Positions 21,401 through 32,654 of a stretch of 64,000 nt of DNA are shown here, piece by piece. A program made the translations under genes and the position numbers. Location: contig NW_026947500.1 in NCBI RefSeq assembly GCF_034190915.1, forward strand, positions 20,830,501-20,894,500. Reading direction: 5' to 3'. This DNA comes from Cavia porcellus (lineage: Eukaryota; Chordata; Mammalia; Rodentia; Caviidae). The notes under the pieces were generated by a model. It made no database searches. It was given only the letters and a program-made list of their open reading frames with translations, and had not been told where the DNA came from. Position 1 is the first letter of the stretch, and each line of letters begins with the position of its first letter.

Positions 21401-21985
21401 ACAAAACACCACTGGGTTGGGAGTCTGAGAAAAATTTAAAAGTTCGGTGCAGTCACACAGCAGTGTCATTTTCACTGCATTAGCTGAAGGGTATTGAAAG
21501 TCTCCTCTACCCACTTGAGCTCTTCATGGACTGTCTCTCTCACTCCCACTCTGTCCAGTCCTGCTGCCTCTGGCTCCTCCCCGCAGAATGCTGGACATCA
21601 ACACTCCAGCCCTGTTTACTTTCAAATCTTACCCTGCTGTCCTTGGACACCAAGTGAGTCTTCGCTGAAGACAGATCCCTCTCTGGGCTCCACCCCTTAC
21701 TACTGTCCTGGTACAGCTGTGCATGCCTTTGGTGATAGAAGCCTGGAGGGTCAGGGACATGTTATCTAACTACCTGACACCCCTTAAGACAGTTGGGAAT
21801 TTGAATTTGTCACTTCCCTGGGTATAGGTGGTTGAGCTGATGTCAAGAAAAGCATGTGCAGGGCTTCACCAGGGACATCTCTCCACTGTGACAGAGGGAA
21901 AGTCCATGTCAGGCTGAGAGCTCTCAGGGGAGGGGACACTCCTCATGACCCTCAGGAGGATGTATTTCATGTGTGTATGTATGAT
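21401..21985. other. No gene seen
   Basis: Unassigned sequence, C-rich around 21520-21720. No family resemblance in the short frames. Confidence 0.4.
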
Positions 21986-21989
21986 TTGC

Positions 21990-22066
21990 TTTTTTGGTAC
22001 CAGGGATCAAACTCACGACCTTGCACTTGCCAGGTAGGCGCCGTCCTGCTGAGCTATATCCCTGGT
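21990..22066 (-). mobile_element. ID SINE, antisense
   Basis: 'ttttttggtaccagggatcaaactcacgaccttgcacttgccaggtaggcgccgtcctgctgagctatatccctgg'. Confidence 0.9.
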
Positions 22067-22725
22067 GCAGAAGGATGGAAAAATACAATGTTTTGGGGGA
22101 AAGGATGGGAGGAGATTGATCTCTAGAAAGGAACTGGAGTCACTTCAACAGGGTGAAGTGAGGTGGTGCCAGGGTGGAAACAAGGACATTTCTAAGGGGA
22201 AATACTGAATCCTGAGTTCTTTTTCCAAGCATCTGGGACTTGGGTGTCCTACTTCTCTGAGGTGTTTGACTCGAGTTTCCTGGATCTTAGGAGGGCAGTG
22301 GAGAGAAGTGACCATAGACAGAAAAGTGCTCACTGGGACTCCCCCTGCCCCACTGTGCAGGGAAATCTCCTCTTGGGAACAAGGCTGGAGGTTACTAAGC
22401 TGCCACAGTCCAGAGCCCCCAAGCACCGTCTCACCGAGGAGGCTTCTCCTGCAGTGCGGGTTGCATCTTGTCCTGGACAGCCGGGAACTCCCAACTCCTT
22501 AGGGTGTGGACTTCCCTGAGTGATTCTGAAATGTCACCTTTCCCATCACAACAGGCCTTCGCAGGTTCTTCGTCTTGTCCACTGTCAGTGTGGACCCTCA
22601 GCCCTTCCTTTCACTGTTGACAGCAATACTTCCCATCTTCCTGGCTCAGGCTTCATGCGCAGGAAGCACATGAGCAGTGGTGTTGGTTTCCTATAGTAGG
22701 CTTTTTTTAATTTTAAAAATTTATT
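22067..22725. other. No gene seen
   Basis: Unassigned sequence with overlapping frames of 80-93 codons on both strands that do not resemble known proteins. Confidence 0.4.
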
Positions 22726-22726
22726 T

Positions 22727-22820
22727 AGGCCAGGGACTTAGCTCAGCAGCATAAGCGCCTGCCTGGCAAGCGCAAGGTTGTCAGTTCAATCCCCAGTACC
22801 ACACACACACACAAAAAGAT
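22727..22820 (+). mobile_element. ID SINE with target-site duplication
   Basis: 'ggccagggacttagctcagcagcataagcgcctgcctggcaagcgcaaggttgtcagttcaatccccagtacc' followed by a (CA)n tail. It lies between two copies of 'aaaaatttattta'. Confidence 0.95.
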
Positions 22821-23116
22821 TAAAAATTTATTTATATTTATTTTTTCCTATTGGTTTTTTCAGATGGAAGTGTGATGATTATATATTCCACTTTACCATA
22901 CAGTATGTCATTAAAATATGTAGCCTCAATGGTCAAGATTTAAAATACTTATTATATTTAGCGCTTCACCTATATAATCTAAAATGAATCTGGTACGTTT
23001 ATTTATTTATTTGTTATGCTGTTATAGCTGTCCACAGAAGCCTGGAATACCTGGGACACCTCTTCCCTCACCCTCCCATGTGGACAGAATTACAAACCTG
23101 GCTGAATCTGGCATTT

Positions 23117-23139
23117 CATTCTTTTTTTCTTTCTTTCTT

Positions 23140-23170
<31 letters not shown>

Positions 23171-23242
23171 GGTATCAAGAATCAAACCCACAACCTTGCC
23201 TTTGCCAGGCAGGCGCTATGCCACTGAGCCATATCCCAAGTC
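23117..23242 (-). mobile_element. ID SINE with long T tail and target-site duplication
   Basis: A pyrimidine-rich tail, then 'ggtatcaagaatcaaacccacaaccttgcctttgccaggcaggcgctatgccactgagccatatcccaagtcc'. 'ctgaatctggcatttc' is present on both sides. Confidence 0.95.
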
Positions 23243-23329
23243 CTGAATCTGGCATTTCTAATGCAACTGTATGTGAGTGACAAGTATAATCTCTACTGCT
23301 CTCCTGGGCTAACACTTCTGCATTCATTC

Positions 23330-24200
23330 TAAGGCACCAGCAGTTCTCCTATTATTATTTTTGTAACCTTAGAAGTGATATCAACATAATTATTGCAGGA
23401 TAAATCATTCTGTTCATGAAAATTAATCTTTGAATATGTCAGCACTGTTCCACTTGTGATCAAGCATGAAGATCTTTGATGACTTAGTGGGGACTGGTAT
23501 CAATGTCTGATACAAGGTTCTTGTTTGTAGAAAACATAAAACTCTCAAGACTCATTACCAACAATGACAGCACTCTAGATAGAAAATGGACAAGCAGACT
23601 TGAGATACATTTTATTAAAAAGCACATATGCTTGTTAAATAAAGCATGAAAAGATGCATAACGTCAATATTCATTAACATAATGCAAATTAAGAGCCCAA
23701 TGAAAATTGCCAGACATTGATTTCTTGGCTAGATAAAGAGTGACAGTACTAAATTCTGGTGAGGATGACAAAAAACTGGGTCTGTCCCTTACTTCTGGTG
23801 TGAGCACACTCTGAAAAATTGTTTGAATTCACTACTACCCAAATATCAAAGCCAGACAAACTTACTGTAAGAATAAAAAACTACTATCAATATACATTAT
23901 AGATAATGATGCAAACCTACTTAACACTTACTTAATAAAATAGTTTCAAACTGAATGCCTAGCACCATGATCAAGGAAACCCTGTTCCTGAAATGCAATC
24001 ATCAATTAACATAGGAAAATGAATCAGTGTAATACACCAGATTAACAGAAGAAAGGGAAAAAGCATGCTCCATCTCGATTGTACACAAATGTGTTTGACA
24101 ACACTTATGGTAAAGTTTCATGATAAAGGACTTCCCTAAACTAAATTCCTAATCCTGTCATCACCATACACTATGTAAAAATACTCTTACCACGTAAACA
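23330..24200 (+). mobile_element. L1 ORF2 fragments
   Basis: Phrases such as 'aaatggacaagcagacttgagatac', 'aatgcaaattaagagcccaatgaaaattgcc', 'acaccagattaacagaagaaaggg' and 'acacttatggtaaagtttcatgataaa' are old L1 ORF2 pieces, apparently two non-contiguous segments. Confidence 0.7.
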
Positions 24201-24582
24201 CTCTAACAAGACTCCAGGGAATCACACACATGCTGTCCAACTTACACATCCCAGATACACTACCCTTATCTCTCAACCCACATTTACATCAATTTATCCT
24301 ACAGTCTCACACAGAAGCACATGTCACACACTCACACCACTGCGATGGACACTCAGCCAAATCATTTCCTCCACATATCACACTCATCATGTTACATGCA
24401 TCCAGATGCCTACATATATATTAATACAACACACCCACAGATATAAATGGACACACAGCCATATATGCCCAAATACAAGCAAACACGAGCCATTGTTTTT
24501 TCAGAGGGAGACATGGCACTACAGGGCTTTCATATTCTACCCTTCCTTTAAAACATTTGGGACCAGGCCTGTCAGGAAGCCG

Positions 24583-24672
24583 TTAAGCTGTCTAGGCTAG
24601 CCTAAAACTTGTGATCCTCTGGCTTCAGCCTCAAAGAGTGCTGGGATTACAGGTGTGCATCTCCACACTCAG
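24583..24672 (-). mobile_element. B1-type SINE fragment, antisense
   Basis: 'tctaggctagcctaaaacttgtgatcctctggcttcagcctcaaagagtgctgggattacaggtgtgcatc'. Confidence 0.85.
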
Positions 24673-24968
24673 CTCACAAAGTCAGTCTACAAAAACTAAC
24701 ACAGAATCATTAACTAAAGTATTTCACAACCCCAAATAAACTCTGAAACACAAATACAAACCTACCACCTCACTGTTCTCAAAATCCTCTGCATAAGTCA
24801 CATAGCCAGATTGTCACCCTAATCCATAAGCATACATAGAACTCTTCTACCATGAATACAAAGACATAACAAAATAATAAAATGCATGATAGTACATCTT
24901 TTCAAATGTATCCACAAAAACTCACAGTATCTCACAATTCATTAAAATATACAGAACCATCCCACCCC

Positions 24969-24970
<2 letters not shown>
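24673..24970. other. No gene seen
   Basis: A+T-rich sequence leading into a compound microsatellite. Confidence 0.4.

Positions 24971-24972
<2 letters not shown>

Positions 24973-25042
<70 letters not shown>
24973..25042. repeat. (CT)n(CA)n compound microsatellite
   Basis: About 36 bp of TC repeat followed by about 33 bp of AC repeat. Confidence 0.95.
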
Positions 25043-25043
<1 letters not shown>

Positions 25044-25159
25044 CCTCCTTATATATACACACATGTATACCCAAAATAAACTCCAAGGCCACAGGTTACT
25101 CCAGATCAACTCCCCACCCACTATTCTGTAATACAGGAAAAGTCCCCCACACTTTCAGT

Positions 25160-25642
25160 TACGCCTTGTAGCTGGATGTCTCCTCAATGCTGCTGGCACC
25201 CATGTGTGTGGCTGCTGGGAGGTGCATGGAGCACAGGTTTGTGATACTGGGATTAAGGATATGTGGTACTGGGTTAGTCCACTAATTAGCACAGTTTTGG
25301 GGGTGCTGGCTTGTAGCCTGACTGGAATAACAGGGAAAGCAAAAGGAGGCAAGCTCCCTGCCTCTTGCTGACCATGCCACGGACTGTTTCTCCTCTGTCA
25401 TGCCGCTCTGCCCTGGAGGCAGCCGACTATGGACTGAAACCTCCACAAACAGAGAAGAGCTAAAATAAACAGTCTGTCTGTCTATCTCTTTTTGAGATGG
25501 GCCTATTCCCAAACTCATGATGATCTTCTTCCCTCAGCCTACCAAGGGCTGGGTTTCTAGGTATGCAGCAACATGCCCAGTTTCTCCTTTCATTTGCAGG
25601 TATTGGATATTTTGTTCCATCAAATGAGACAGTAACTAAGAC
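25160..25642 (+). mobile_element. LTR-like interspersed repeat, third copy, with B1 inside
   Basis: The block 'ccatgccacggactgtttctcctctgtcatgccgctctgccc…gaagagctaaaataaacag' is followed, after an inverted B1 (about 25490-25585), by 'ggtattggatattttgttccatcaaatgagacagtaactaagacac'. It has the same general layout as the blocks at 3353 and 20377. Confidence 0.5.
25488..25588 (-). mobile_element. B1-type SINE fragment, antisense
   Basis: 'tttttgagatgggcctattcccaaactcatgatgatcttcttccctcagcctaccaagggctggg'. Confidence 0.75.
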
Positions 25643-26227
25643 ACTTTCCCAGTCCAAAAACTGTATTTTGGTTTATCAAAATGTGGGAAACCAAAGGCTT
25701 CAAGAAGAGCAAACCAGGATGACCAGGAGCTGGTGAGACATGCAGGGAGAGGGTCTGAGACTGGCTCTGACTGGGACCCACTGTAACCCACTGTAACTAG
25801 GACGGTGGTCCAAAAAGGCCTCTTATTCAAGCCGAGGTCCTGGAGCTGAGAGACTGGCAAAAAAGGGGGCCAAGACGAGCCCCACACTACAACTTTGATG
25901 TGTTACAGATTCATTAAAGCTCAAAGTACACTTTCCCTCTTAAGACACACATATCCATCTCGCCACTCCTAAAGTTTAAAATATGTTTACAATAACATAA
26001 AAGCTATAAAACACCTAAGCAGAAAACTGACAAAAGGCATGAAAGATTATAAACCTGAAACGAAAAACAGAATAATATTACAGAGCAGTATTTACTGTGT
26101 TCACAGTTCAGAAGATGAGATGTTACCACCACAACCCTCCCCTTCATCACCCATGGATTCATCCAATCTAAGCCAAACTCCATGGGGCTTCCCAAGAGAA
26201 ATGATGGGACAATCCTACCTCTTCTCT
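25643..26227. other. No gene seen
   Basis: Unassigned sequence; no recognised repeat or gene. Confidence 0.4.
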
Positions 26228-26337
26228 TTGACACAAGGTTTCACTATGTGGTTCAGGTTGGCCTCACACTGGTAGATATCCTTCTACCTCAGCCTTTTGA
26301 GTGCTAGGATTACAATGTGTGCCACCATGCTCAGCTC
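26228..26337 (-). mobile_element. B1-type SINE, antisense
   Basis: 'gacacaaggtttcactatgtggttcaggttggcctcacactgg…tcagccttttgagtgctaggattac'. Confidence 0.9.
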
Positions 26338-26497
26338 ATGGTATCTTTTCTGTAGAAAATAAATTGAAATTGATTTAACTACTTTTGAATAAGGATTATA
26401 TCACATTACTCATGAAATGTAAATCAGCTGTTTTAAGCAAGTTAGAGCTACATGTAATACTAGCTAGGAATTCTGGCAGCAATAAGTTAAAAACTAA

Positions 26498-26645
26498 AAG
26501 CTAAGCTGGACTTGGTGGCACACACCTGTAATTCCAGCACTCTATGAGGCTGAGGCAATAGGGATGCAAATTTGAGCCAATCCTGGGCAACACAGTCACT
26601 TAGCAAGGCCCGGTTATAATAGAAAAATTTACAAAACAAATAGGA
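26498..26645 (+). mobile_element. B1-type SINE
   Basis: 'aagctggacttggtggcacacacctgtaattccagcactctatgaggctgaggcaatagggatgc'. Confidence 0.9.
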
Positions 26646-28050
26646 ATATAGTTCCATACCACACCCACTGCCACAAGAAATCTGAGCTGAAACCAGGAGA
26701 AGAAAACTGTGGCTAGGACGGAACTGCTACAATACACACGTGTGTGCACACACAGGTTAACCTACACATACGGATTTCCTAGCTGGGTCACTGACAGGGA
26801 CTCAAAGCTATTACAAATCCACTAGTGATGAGCACCTCGAGACCATTTTCCAACACAGTGAGACAGGGAGCCTGCCTAGAAGGGCTCATTCTAGGGTTGC
26901 AACAAGGAACATTCAAGATGACCTCGGGGCATGTTAAAGCCCCACAAAGCAGGATAAGTGCTCACAACACAAACTGAAGGGAATGTCAAACGATACAAAC
27001 ACTAACAGAGATAGCTCCTATTGGCAGGAAAATGGCACAACCTGAGTAACAATGCCTTCTGTGCCTAAGACTGACTACAAATAAGGCAAAAATATTAAAG
27101 AGGAAACATAAAAATTAAAATAAAAATACAGCCGAGTTTCAAAACAGGCTAGCAGGACAGTAACAATAATGACTACATTACATACTGTTATCTTCATCGT
27201 AGTTACTCAGAGCACAAGATATAGGCATGAAATCTCTTTAGAACAATATTAACAAAAACCTTACTTTTCAATGAACTAAGAAAAACTAGCTTACTTTTGG
27301 CCTTTACCTATATAGTCTGGGTCTCTCTTACAACACAAACCATGATGTTTTTAAGCTTGTGTGTTTGATTTCTTTCTCTTAATGTTACCGTCTCAAAGTA
27401 TCACTGAGAAAGACAATTCAATCCTTAAATTCCATGAATAAGGAACAAAAGTCTGCTCTCTGTCTTTTGAACTATCTAATTTGTGTTCCATGGTAGAGAA
27501 GAAAATGATCCAAAGAGGAAAACTCCCAATGTGTACCAAGGAAGCCATGACATAAATCACAGAGAAAGAACCTCTCCCTGTGGTTCTTGCTAATCATCTC
27601 TGCTGTCAAAGAGCTTCTGCTGAATGGGAAAAAACGGAGCCAAAGTCAGGTGACTATATACAGCCTATTCCTCACAAAGTAAGGCAGCTGACCTGGGTGC
27701 AAACTACAGCTTTACAAAACAGGTGCAGAGAATGGAGGGAGATGTGGGGCAGTCAGCATCAGAGCTGTGAAGACCCCAAGCCCGGGGCACAGGAGCTGGT
27801 GGCCCATAACACAATTCACCGGGACACAGAACAACGAGTTCATGAAGGCCATGGACAGAGTACTGGACCAGAACCATGAGAAGTGTTCATGAATGACAGC
27901 AATGATGGGAAATCACCCAAGTCAGGACGCCAGCATCCGGAAGATCTTGGTGGGAGGAGTCGGGGAAGTCGCGTGCCAGCAATTGCTGTAAAACACTATT
28001 AACATATTAAAAAATAAAATCATAAAGAATGCTATAATTTAAAGCATAAA
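26646..28050. other. No gene seen
   Basis: About 1.4 kb of unique-looking A+T-rich sequence. A 99-codon frame at 27580-27879 has no recognisable homology. It could be an untranslated region or an intron, but nothing shows this. Confidence 0.4.
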
Positions 28051-28052
28051 AC

Positions 28053-28094
28053 CACATATATATATATTTGTATATATATATATATATATATATC
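28053..28094. repeat. (TA)n microsatellite
   Basis: Nearly pure TA dinucleotides with one TTTG interruption. Confidence 0.9.
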
Positions 28095-28307
28095 TGTAAA
28101 ACTCAATATGCATAGAAAAGACTTTAAAGAATGTGACCAACATGCGAATGATGTGGGTATTGCTGAATTTTTATTTCCCTTATGTGCTTCTACATTTTCT
28201 ATTGCATACTTTTCCTATTTTGCTATTATTTCATTGCTCCTCACGTGACTAAAGAAAACTTACAAAGTCAGTTTAACAACACCTTTACTATTATTTATTG
28301 AAATCAT

Positions 28308-28392
28308 TTATTTTTTTGTAAGCAGCAATGGAATTCAGCACCTCACGCTTACCAGCCAGGCACACTGACACTGAGCTCTATCCCCGGACCTA
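28308..28392 (-). mobile_element. ID-type SINE, antisense, diverged
   Basis: 'tttttttgtaagcagcaatggaattcagcacctcacgcttaccagccaggcacactgacactgagctctatcccc'. Confidence 0.8.
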
Positions 28393-29700
28393 AACAATAC
28401 CTTTATAGACACATGGTGGCTCAGCTGTCTGCAGCTATCTGAGAAAAGTGCATCTTCTAGTAAAGAGGTGTGGTGCTTCACATGCACAATGGGTAAGAGA
28501 CTCTGACCTTAAACTAGACCTAAGAGCATCCATTCATTGAATAAAGTACAAATCACACATAACACACCGGGCAAAGGGCTGCATATGTGTCTTGGTGTTC
28601 GAGTCCTTGATAGCAGGGTCAATAACTGCGAAAACTGCCACAGCAAACGAACAAACAACAGCAACAGCAAAAAGATGCCACATGTAAATATTCACCTAAA
28701 AGAATGAGGGGATTAGGCCAAAAGGAGGATGAAACTACTGTTTGGTCTCAGTTACTACACTAGGACCAAAAGCCCAGACCAAAGCAGATGCTGGGTGCTG
28801 GGATGGAAAATGAGACTTCCAAGGGGCCGGTTTCTGAATATCAGTAGTTTCAAAGAAGCCCAGTCAGAAGGAGCCCACAGACCTCAAGTCTGGAAAATGC
28901 TGTCTCAACCCTGGAAGGAAACTAACTCTGAGAGGGCAAAACTGCACGGGCCCAGGTTTCTGCCCTTCTCAGCGGGTTCCACCTGCAGAACTGCCCTCCC
29001 CCACGCCGCCCACCTCTCCCACTCAGCTCACCCAGCACCTCTCCCAACCCCAGATGGGAGGAGGCCAGATTCACTACCTTCTGAGGAAAGCCAGTGAGAC
29101 TCTGAAACTGACTTTGCGCGAATTCTGTTTAGACCAATGGTCAAAAAGTACCCCAGGAGAGCTGCCTTTCTACATGATCATGACGAACACAGGCCACCAC
29201 ACTTGAGGTAGGACAAAGGTCAATTCCATTCGTGACCTAACGGCATGGCGTGGTAAAGCTGCTGGGATTTTACCGGATCATTTTTTTTCACCTATTGGTA
29301 CCTGCTACAGTGTTACATTCAAAGATTAACAGGAATAAAAGTTCAGTTTTCAAGGGAGTACAATTCCATATTTTAAGGAATCTGTGTTCACGCTACATTT
29401 AAAGATACATCTGACAACTGCTTTTAGTATCTGACAAAAACTGAATATGTGCGCTGAGTCATTTGCATACATCTCAAAAACTCATTTAAAATGGAGTACA
29501 CACTGTTGAGGGTGCCAAAACGGGGCGCACTTAGGAGGCAAAAATTTTTGCACGTGAAGAGCAGCTTGTAAGCTTATTGTTACAAGGTGTGGCCTTAAAA
29601 GGCGTTTTGGAACATAAAAATTAAAAACTCCGATATCCATTATTAACCGTAACCGCATGTACTCAGATAACTTTCCTTTTCTGTATGGATATACGGCCTA
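28393..29700. other. No gene seen
   Basis: Unassigned flank of the NUP153-derived locus. A 122-codon frame (28729-29097) shows no family resemblance. Confidence 0.4.
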
Positions 29701-30089
29701 GATTTTACATCCGCGGCATGCTCGCACTGCTCCTTCTGTAACGGCATCAAAAAATGTCAACTGCGCGCGGAAGACTCTGCCCGAGGACGTGGTCAGTTAG
29801 ACCAGGCAGCGCGCGTCCTCCTCACGGGTCAGCACCATAGCGACAGAGAACACAGCTGTGAGGCCTCAGGAGGTGTCCTTTCTGCTGCGGGATCCTCAGT
29901 CTCACCAGCTGTCATTTGTCGCCGCTTGGCTGCCAGAGCCTTTGAGCTCAGTTTCTGTCCCCTGCGGGAACTCTTGGAGTGTTGTGTGTCTGACTTCTGT
30001 GTGAGTAGCTTGCACCCTAAGCTACCAGCTGCCTGGCCCTCTCGGCCCGCCCTCCTCCGGAGGGGAACGGGCAGGCCAGAGACTCCAGC
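29700..30089 (+). promoter_or_regulatory. Candidate upstream region of the NUP153-derived copy
   Basis: Sequence turns CpG-bearing and G+C-rich here (for example 'ctgcgcgcggaagactctgcccgaggacgtgg', 'caggcagcgcgcgtcctcctcacgg'), just before the long open segment at 30090. It could be a retained 5'UTR of the parental NUP153 mRNA or a promoter acquired on insertion. No TATA box is obvious. The role is inferred from position and composition only. Confidence 0.35.
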
Positions 30090-31388
30090 ATGAGCTCGGG
30101 AGCTGGAGGAGGAGTCAGACAAGAAATCAGACCAGGAGGAGGAGGAAGAGGAGGAGGAGGAGGTCTGGGAGGAGTCGATGGAGGAGGATTTGGTGGCAGA
30201 ATGGGTGAAGCGAATGCAGGAGGAGGCATCACGGGATCTGGAGTGGGAGGAGGAGTTGGAGGAGGAAGGAGAGACACAGTTGGAGTCCGATTCAGCAGAG
30301 GATTCAGCAGAGTCCGAAGAGGAGGAGGAGGAAGGGGAGGAGGAGTGACAGGAGTAGGTGGAGGTGCAGGAGGAGGAGGAGATGCAGAAAGAGGAGGGAG
30401 AGAAAGACTAGGCAGAAGAGGAGGAGGAAGGGGACAAGGTGGAGGCTACCACAGAGATGGTTGTGGCTGTGTACACCTAGGCTGCCCCGGCTGCCAGGAC
30501 CGGACAGGGGCCCGTGCAGGAGGAGTCTCAGGCCCTGGGCTCCTGGGTGGAGGAAAGATCCGCCAGCGACTCTGCCATCAGGGGCCCCTCAAGCCTTACC
30601 AGCAGGGGCCAGCGCAGTGCCACCGCCTGCTGAGCGACCTCGCCCAGTCTTTGCAGCATCTCATGCCACGGTGGCTCCCCACATACTTCAGGAAGGACCA
30701 AGACAACCCGAGCTGCTGCACGGACACACGCGAGGAGCCACTCGGGTCAGAAACCAGCCATGACCGGCCCATGGGTGTAGACCCGGGAAGCTCTAAAGTC
30801 AATGACGCGCTCGGCTCTCCTGAGCCAGCAGTCGGTGAAACAGAAGCGCCTCACACACCCAACACAGCAGCTTCAGATACACCGCCAATGGGCAGCTGTG
30901 CAGAAGGGAGAGCGCCTCCCTCTCAAGACAGGAACATCGCAGCCTCTAGCTGTGTTGCCAGAGCCCCTGATAAAGAGGGTGCTGATTCACACAGCCCCCC
31001 ACTGCCACCTCTGGGGACTCTCCAGGCCGAATGCGCTCATTCTGTCTGCCAGCACAGCAGTGCCACCTCAGAAGCAGCTCCCATGCTAGGTGGCTGTGGA
31101 AACCTGTCCACTTCCCTTCCCCATTTCCCCAACCGTAAAACAGGTCAGCTCAGACAGTCTCCTTTCCCTCCTGGAAATACACCGCGTGGGGCAGCAGCTG
31201 CTCTGAGGCTGTCTGCACTGCGAAATGCACCTTATCTGGTGCCAGTCACAAAGATGCGACCCAGGACACGCCAGGCGCCGGCTGACCATGTAACCAGCTT
31301 AGCAGCTCACACGATACTGGAATACCTTGAGACAGCAAGTTCTTTTGGAGATGTGGAGACAATTCCCCCCATTTTTTTCATCTCTTGA
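30090..31388 (+). other. Long open segment 1: Gly-rich lead plus NUP153 N terminus
   Basis: 432 codons. The first 145 or so are glycine/arginine-rich, made of GGA/AGG triplets. From about 30515 the frame encodes the NUP153 N-terminal region (GGGKIRQRLCHQGPLKPYQQG onward, through APYLVPVTKMR). The parental start codon appears changed: where NUP153 starts MASGAGGV, this copy reads GARAGGV. The open frame instead begins at an upstream ATG reading MSSGAGGGV, itself similar to the NUP153 start. In another frame the Gly-rich part reads as an acidic Glu-rich stretch ending at a stop near 30345. Either the GGA expansion grew inside the original start region, or the lead is unrelated. Confidence 0.6.
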
Positions 31389-32622
31389 TTCTCCTGTAGG
31401 CGGTGGGGTAGATATCACAGTTACGCAGGCCACAACCACACAGGGGAACTCTGCCTATCTCCCTGCTCACAAGCCCATGGCCCCAGAGCCAGTTTCTACA
31501 GGAACAAAAAGTCCTGTTTCCTTCAAACCACCTCTGACCCCATCTAGCGAATTAATGGAGACTGGTCAAAGAATGGACAAACAGCACAGCACTGGAAATG
31601 AAACACATGTGACACCCAGACACAACAGACAACCCGAAAGTGGCTTTGCACGCCCATATTTCAGTACCCCTGCAGCCGATGGTTCATCTTCTGGAGGAGG
31701 AGGTACAGGTGCTAACAGGAGACCACAGGTTACTCCTAAACCCCCAGAGCAGGAAGCAGAAGTACGAGTGGCACCAACACTCTCTGTGCCAATCACCAAC
31801 TCCTCAGTGCCTGCCAGCAATCTTTGCTCTGCTGACATCATGGCTTCTCCACCATCCATGAGTTCCTCTCAAGCACCAGCAAACAAGGCACAAAGGACCT
31901 GTCCAAGCACAACAGGCACTCCCGAGTCTCGATTTTCATATCCGAGCATAGGATCTACAGAGGCAGGTGCGCAACCTCCATCACTTACTCCATTTACACT
32001 TAGCGAGCCTCCTGGAAAAACAGAACTTCTGGGCTCCCGCAGGGCTGTGGAACCAAGTCTAAGGGCTTATACTCAAGTCATCACTGCAGGGAACAGAACC
32101 AGCTGGAAGAGGCAAAATGAAGACCTGCAGAGCCTGTCAATACTCGCAAAAGTCCTGAATGCCGGAAGCCCTGGAGACGTTCAGAAAAGCCCTGCAGGTC
32201 TCCCATGCCCACGGGGAGACACGCCTGCTGCCCAGCCTGCCACATCGGGGTCAGCAGTTTATACAAACCCACCAAGCCGTACCCTTGCTTCTAGTGGAAT
32301 GAGGTGCGAGAAATGTGTACAAGCTGGGTCATTCTGGAAGTGTGATCGATGTCTGTTCCAGAGCAATGGGAAAAGTGCTAAACACACCAGAATTGGGAAA
32401 CTGAGAAAAATTTGCAAAGCAACTCTGCCTGCATGGGGAACAGGCTCTGGAGACGAACTGAAGTCAGCAAGAAAAACTTGGGACTGTGACACCTGTTTAG
32501 TTCAGAACCAATCTGGGGCCAGTAGATGTGTGGCTTGTGACACACTGACACCTGGAAGTATTGTGAAGCCAGTCCTCAGGCGGACAGCGGATTCAGAAAG
32601 TGCTTTCACTACAACCACTTAA
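31327..32622 (+). other. Long open segment 2: NUP153 middle region and zinc finger
   Basis: 431 codons, overlapping segment 1 by 62 bp in another frame. NUP153 homology resumes at FSSLDSPVGGGVDIT (about 31372), so the overlap marks one indel in the 'ccccccattttttt' run, not a new start. The segment ends with two RanBP2-type finger regions. In the first, only the leading WKCDRC pair remains; the second cysteine pair is deleted. The second, WDCDTCLVQN…CVAC, keeps all four zinc ligands. The stop at 32620-32622 falls before the next NUP153 finger. Confidence 0.7.
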
Positions 32623-32654
32623 TTTTCCCGCAGCACTGTGAGCTCTGGTACCTT

